Assembly: GCF_021513235.1 (NCBI RefSeq)
Contig: NZ_CP090976.1
Location: 992,001 to 1,056,000, forward strand
Length of the DNA stretch: 64,000 bases
From: Kaistella sp. 97-N-M2
GTDB lineage: Bacteria; Bacteroidota; Bacteroidia; Flavobacteriales; Weeksellaceae
Reading direction: 5' to 3'
A program made the position numbers and the translations under genes. Shown here in pieces: positions 62,306 to 64,000 of the stretch. Below the pieces are notes generated by a model. That model was given only the letters and a program-made list of their open reading frames with translations. It ran no database searches and had not been told where the DNA came from. The stretch's first letter is position 1. Each line of letters begins with the position of its first letter.

Positions 62306-62545
62306 TTAATCTTTTCTACCGTTACCTCTGGCAACAATTGCGATGATCACAATAAAAATTAATGCTCCAATTACCCAGTAAATTGGGTTTGTAAACCATT
62401 GCTCGGTAGTGGTGGTCTTGGACGATGTGGTTGTAACATCAACGCTTGGTGTTGTTTCTTGTGCAAAGGCTAAAGCGCTGAAAAAGAAGGTGAGAATCAA
62501 AATTCCAAAACGCTCTAATTTTCTTGTTAATAATGTAGTGTTCAT
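62306..62545 (-). CDS. Small membrane protein with signal peptide
   Basis: A 79-residue protein with an N-terminal signal peptide (about 1-28, ending ALAFA|QE), a Thr/Ser-rich segment (30-48) and one C-terminal transmembrane helix (about 54-72) ending in GNGRKD. No domain is recognised. The ATG at 62545 is chosen over one 11 codons upstream. A sigma54-like element lies upstream. Confidence 0.6.
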   Translation of the reverse strand: MNTTLLTRKLERFGILILTFFFSALAFAQETTPSVDVTTTSSKTTTTEQWFTNPIYWVIGALIFIVIIAIVARGNGRKD

Positions 62546-62574
62546 AATATATTTTTTAATGTGTTTGCTATTCT

Positions 62575-62589
62575 TCAAGTTTTATGCCA
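62575..62589 (-). promoter_or_regulatory. Sigma54-like promoter for the small membrane protein
   Basis: The minus strand reads TGGCATA-N4-TTGAA, with a good -24 half and a TTGA -12 half at correct spacing. The predicted start is about 18 bases before the ATG. Confidence 0.4.
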
Positions 62590-62661
62590 CGATAGTCGTA
62601 ATTTATCATTTAGCAAGTTACTTTACGATGCATCATAGCGTCTTTTCATCTTAATATTCTT

Positions 62662-62669
62662 TAAATTTG
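62662..62669 (+). promoter_or_regulatory. -7 box for miaE
   Basis: TAAATTTG, 20 bases before the ATG at 62690. Confidence 0.55.
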
Positions 62670-62689
62670 CCGAAGATAAAAAGACGAAA

Positions 62690-63268
62690 ATGTTTAAATT
62701 GAAACTTTTAACGGATCCGAGATGGGCCAATATCGCCGAAGGAAATCTGGAAGAAATCCTGACCGATCACGCCTGGTGCGAGCAAAAAGCTACTACCAAT
62801 GCCATTACCATTATTACGATGGTTCCCGAATATCCCGAAATCATCACCGAGTTGCTGAAAATTGCCCAGGAAGAACTCGAGCATTTCCAAATGGTACACG
62901 AAATCATTAAAAAACGCGGCTACACGTTCGGCAGAGAAAGAAAGGACGATTATGTAGGGCAGCTTTTTAAATTCATCGTGCAGGGAACACGCGAGAATTA
63001 TATTATCGACCGCATGCTATTTGCCGCGATGATCGAGGCCCGAAGCTGCGAACGCTTCAAAGTTTTAACGGAAAACATTAAAGATAAAGAGCTGAAAGCT
63101 TTTTACAAAGAGCTCATGATTTCCGAAGCGGGCCATTACGCCACTTTCATTGGTTTTGCGCGCCAACTGGGAGATCCCGAAACCGTGAACAAACGCTGGG
63201 AAGAATGGCTGGACTACGAAGCGGAAATTATAAAGTCTTACGGTAGAAAAGAATCCATTCACGGTTAA
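62690..63268 (+). CDS. miaE: tRNA-(ms2io6A)-hydroxylase
   Basis: A 192-residue ferritin-like di-iron monooxygenase that hydroxylates the isopentenyl group of ms2i6A-37 in tRNA. Iron ligands are in EELEHFQMVHE, EARSCERF and SEAGHYATF. The start KLLTDPRWANIAEGNLEEILTDHAWCEQKA (about 5-34) is characteristic. Complete, with its own promoter. Confidence 0.9.
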   Translation: MFKLKLLTDPRWANIAEGNLEEILTDHAWCEQKATTNAITIITMVPEYPEIITELLKIAQEELEHFQMVHEIIKKRGYTFGRERKDDYVGQLFKFIVQGTRENYIIDRMLFAAMIEARSCERFKVLTENIKDKELKAFYKELMISEAGHYATFIGFARQLGDPETVNKRWEEWLDYEAEIIKSYGRKESIHG

Positions 63269-63325
63269 TTTTTTCTGCACATCGTTCTGAAATTTCCTAT
63301 TTTTACAAAGTCCTCCTTTAACTGT

Positions 63326-63964
63326 ATGCAAGAACCTCCCCTCATTCAAAAACGAACGCACGAGCAGCTCGTAAATACATTGGTAAAATCCTTTTTCCAA
63401 GGTTTGCTTATTATCGGGCCGTTTGCCATTACGATCTGGATTATCTGGTACATCGTATCGAGCATTGATAATATTATTCCGTCCGTTTCGGAACGAATGT
63501 ATCCCGGAATTACTTTTATCATCGTGATTTTAAGCACCACGCTCATCGGATATTTGGGGAATAAATTTATCATCGGCCGGGTTGTGGTCGACAGTTTCGA
63601 TTATCTTCTGGAACATACGCCCGGTATCAAATTCATTTATACGTCTTTAAAAGATGTCATGACGTCTTTTGTAGGCGATAAAAAGAAATTTAACCAACCG
63701 GTTCTTATTAAAACCACCGAAAATCCCGCCATCTGGCGCATCGGCTTTTTAACGCAGAGCGATTTGTCCTCCGTGGGTTTTCCGAATTACGTGTCGGTTT
63801 ATCTGCCGCATTCCTACGCCGTTTCGGGTTGGGTTGTTTTTGTTTTGGCGACGAATATTGTCGTTCTGGAAAATGTAAGCGCCGCGCAGGCCATGAAATT
63901 TGCCGTCAGCGGCGGTGTGGCGGGATTTCATTCAGATGATAACGTCTTCAAAGCACCCGAATAA
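63326..63964 (+). CDS. DUF502 membrane protein
   Basis: A 212-residue protein with two N-terminal helices (about 22-45 and 55-80) and a soluble beta-rich domain with the DUF502 pattern (PGIKFIYTSLKDV, NYVSVYLPHSYAVSGWVVFV). Function unknown. It lies 57 bases after miaE and may be co-transcribed. The frame is complete before the window end. Confidence 0.82.
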   Translation: MQEPPLIQKRTHEQLVNTLVKSFFQGLLIIGPFAITIWIIWYIVSSIDNIIPSVSERMYPGITFIIVILSTTLIGYLGNKFIIGRVVVDSFDYLLEHTPGIKFIYTSLKDVMTSFVGDKKKFNQPVLIKTTENPAIWRIGFLTQSDLSSVGFPNYVSVYLPHSYAVSGWVVFVLATNIVVLENVSAAQAMKFAVSGGVAGFHSDDNVFKAPE

Positions 63965-64000
63965 TTTTAATGGATAATTAGTAATAAGCGATAGGTAAAA

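Noticed and set aside
1-64000. tRNA or rRNA genes
   Set aside because: No cloverleaf-like sequence with a TTC-rich arm or rRNA-like stretch was seen in the intergenic gaps, all but one of which are under 300 bases.

Overview
The window reads as chromosomal DNA of a flavobacterium of the Chryseobacterium/Kaistella group (Bacteroidota, Weeksellaceae). The evidence is an alternative complex III (act) operon, several Bacteroidota-only families (DUF4293, DUF4271, DUF4296), promoters with a TAnnTTTG -7 box instead of a sigma70 box, little sign of Shine-Dalgarno sites, several TTG starts, and moderate-to-low GC. The genus is inferred from gene content and from hairpin repeats that resemble those of this group. 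I see no phage, insertion sequence, CRISPR array, rRNA or tRNA. Most of the window is housekeeping sequence.

Layout: 1-8.3 kb holds a DUF4293 membrane protein, an M28 peptidase, an MsbA-type exporter, an MpaB-like oxygenase, mutS divergent from a SpoU methyltransferase, and a 2H phosphoesterase. 8.3-14.6 kb is an RND efflux operon (MarR-type regulator, adaptor, pump, TolC-type channel). 14.7-23.4 kb holds a SUI1 protein, a nucleoside phosphorylase, tag, two small LEA/YtxH-like proteins, fabI, threonine aldolase, mntR, pruA and a zinc metallopeptidase. 23.4-28.6 kb is a sulfatase-fold membrane enzyme, ribH, a TPR membrane protein, apt and a lipoprotein. 28.7-37.2 kb is actABCDEF, which passes electrons from quinol to cytochrome c. 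37.3-43.4 kb holds a SPOR protein, a two-component system, an SRPBCC protein and oligopeptidase B. 43.5-48.4 kb holds hemD/DUF4271 divergent from a dolichol-phosphate-mannose-synthase-like enzyme, DUF4296, tgt and an LptF/G permease. 48.4-53.9 kb holds birA (frameshifted), rsfS, ftsH, a LUD protein, cdsA and psd, so phospholipid synthesis sits beside membrane proteolysis. 54-64 kb holds a BaiN-like flavoprotein, a thioesterase, thiL, an M28 carboxypeptidase, rplU-rpmA, DUF421, an acyltransferase (frameshifted), miaE and DUF502.

Most noteworthy: two unrelated genes (birA and an acyltransferase) are both broken at a seven-A run, and one more A repairs each of them. Long-hairpin repeats occur at three sites, one of them in a predicted mRNA leader. 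Three small stress-like or membrane-protein genes lack a TAnnTTTG box but carry sigma54-like -24/-12 elements. Compact inverted or direct repeats sit at the promoters of the MarR-type regulator, mntR, pruA, the act operon and the histidine kinase. I found no convincing new multi-gene system.
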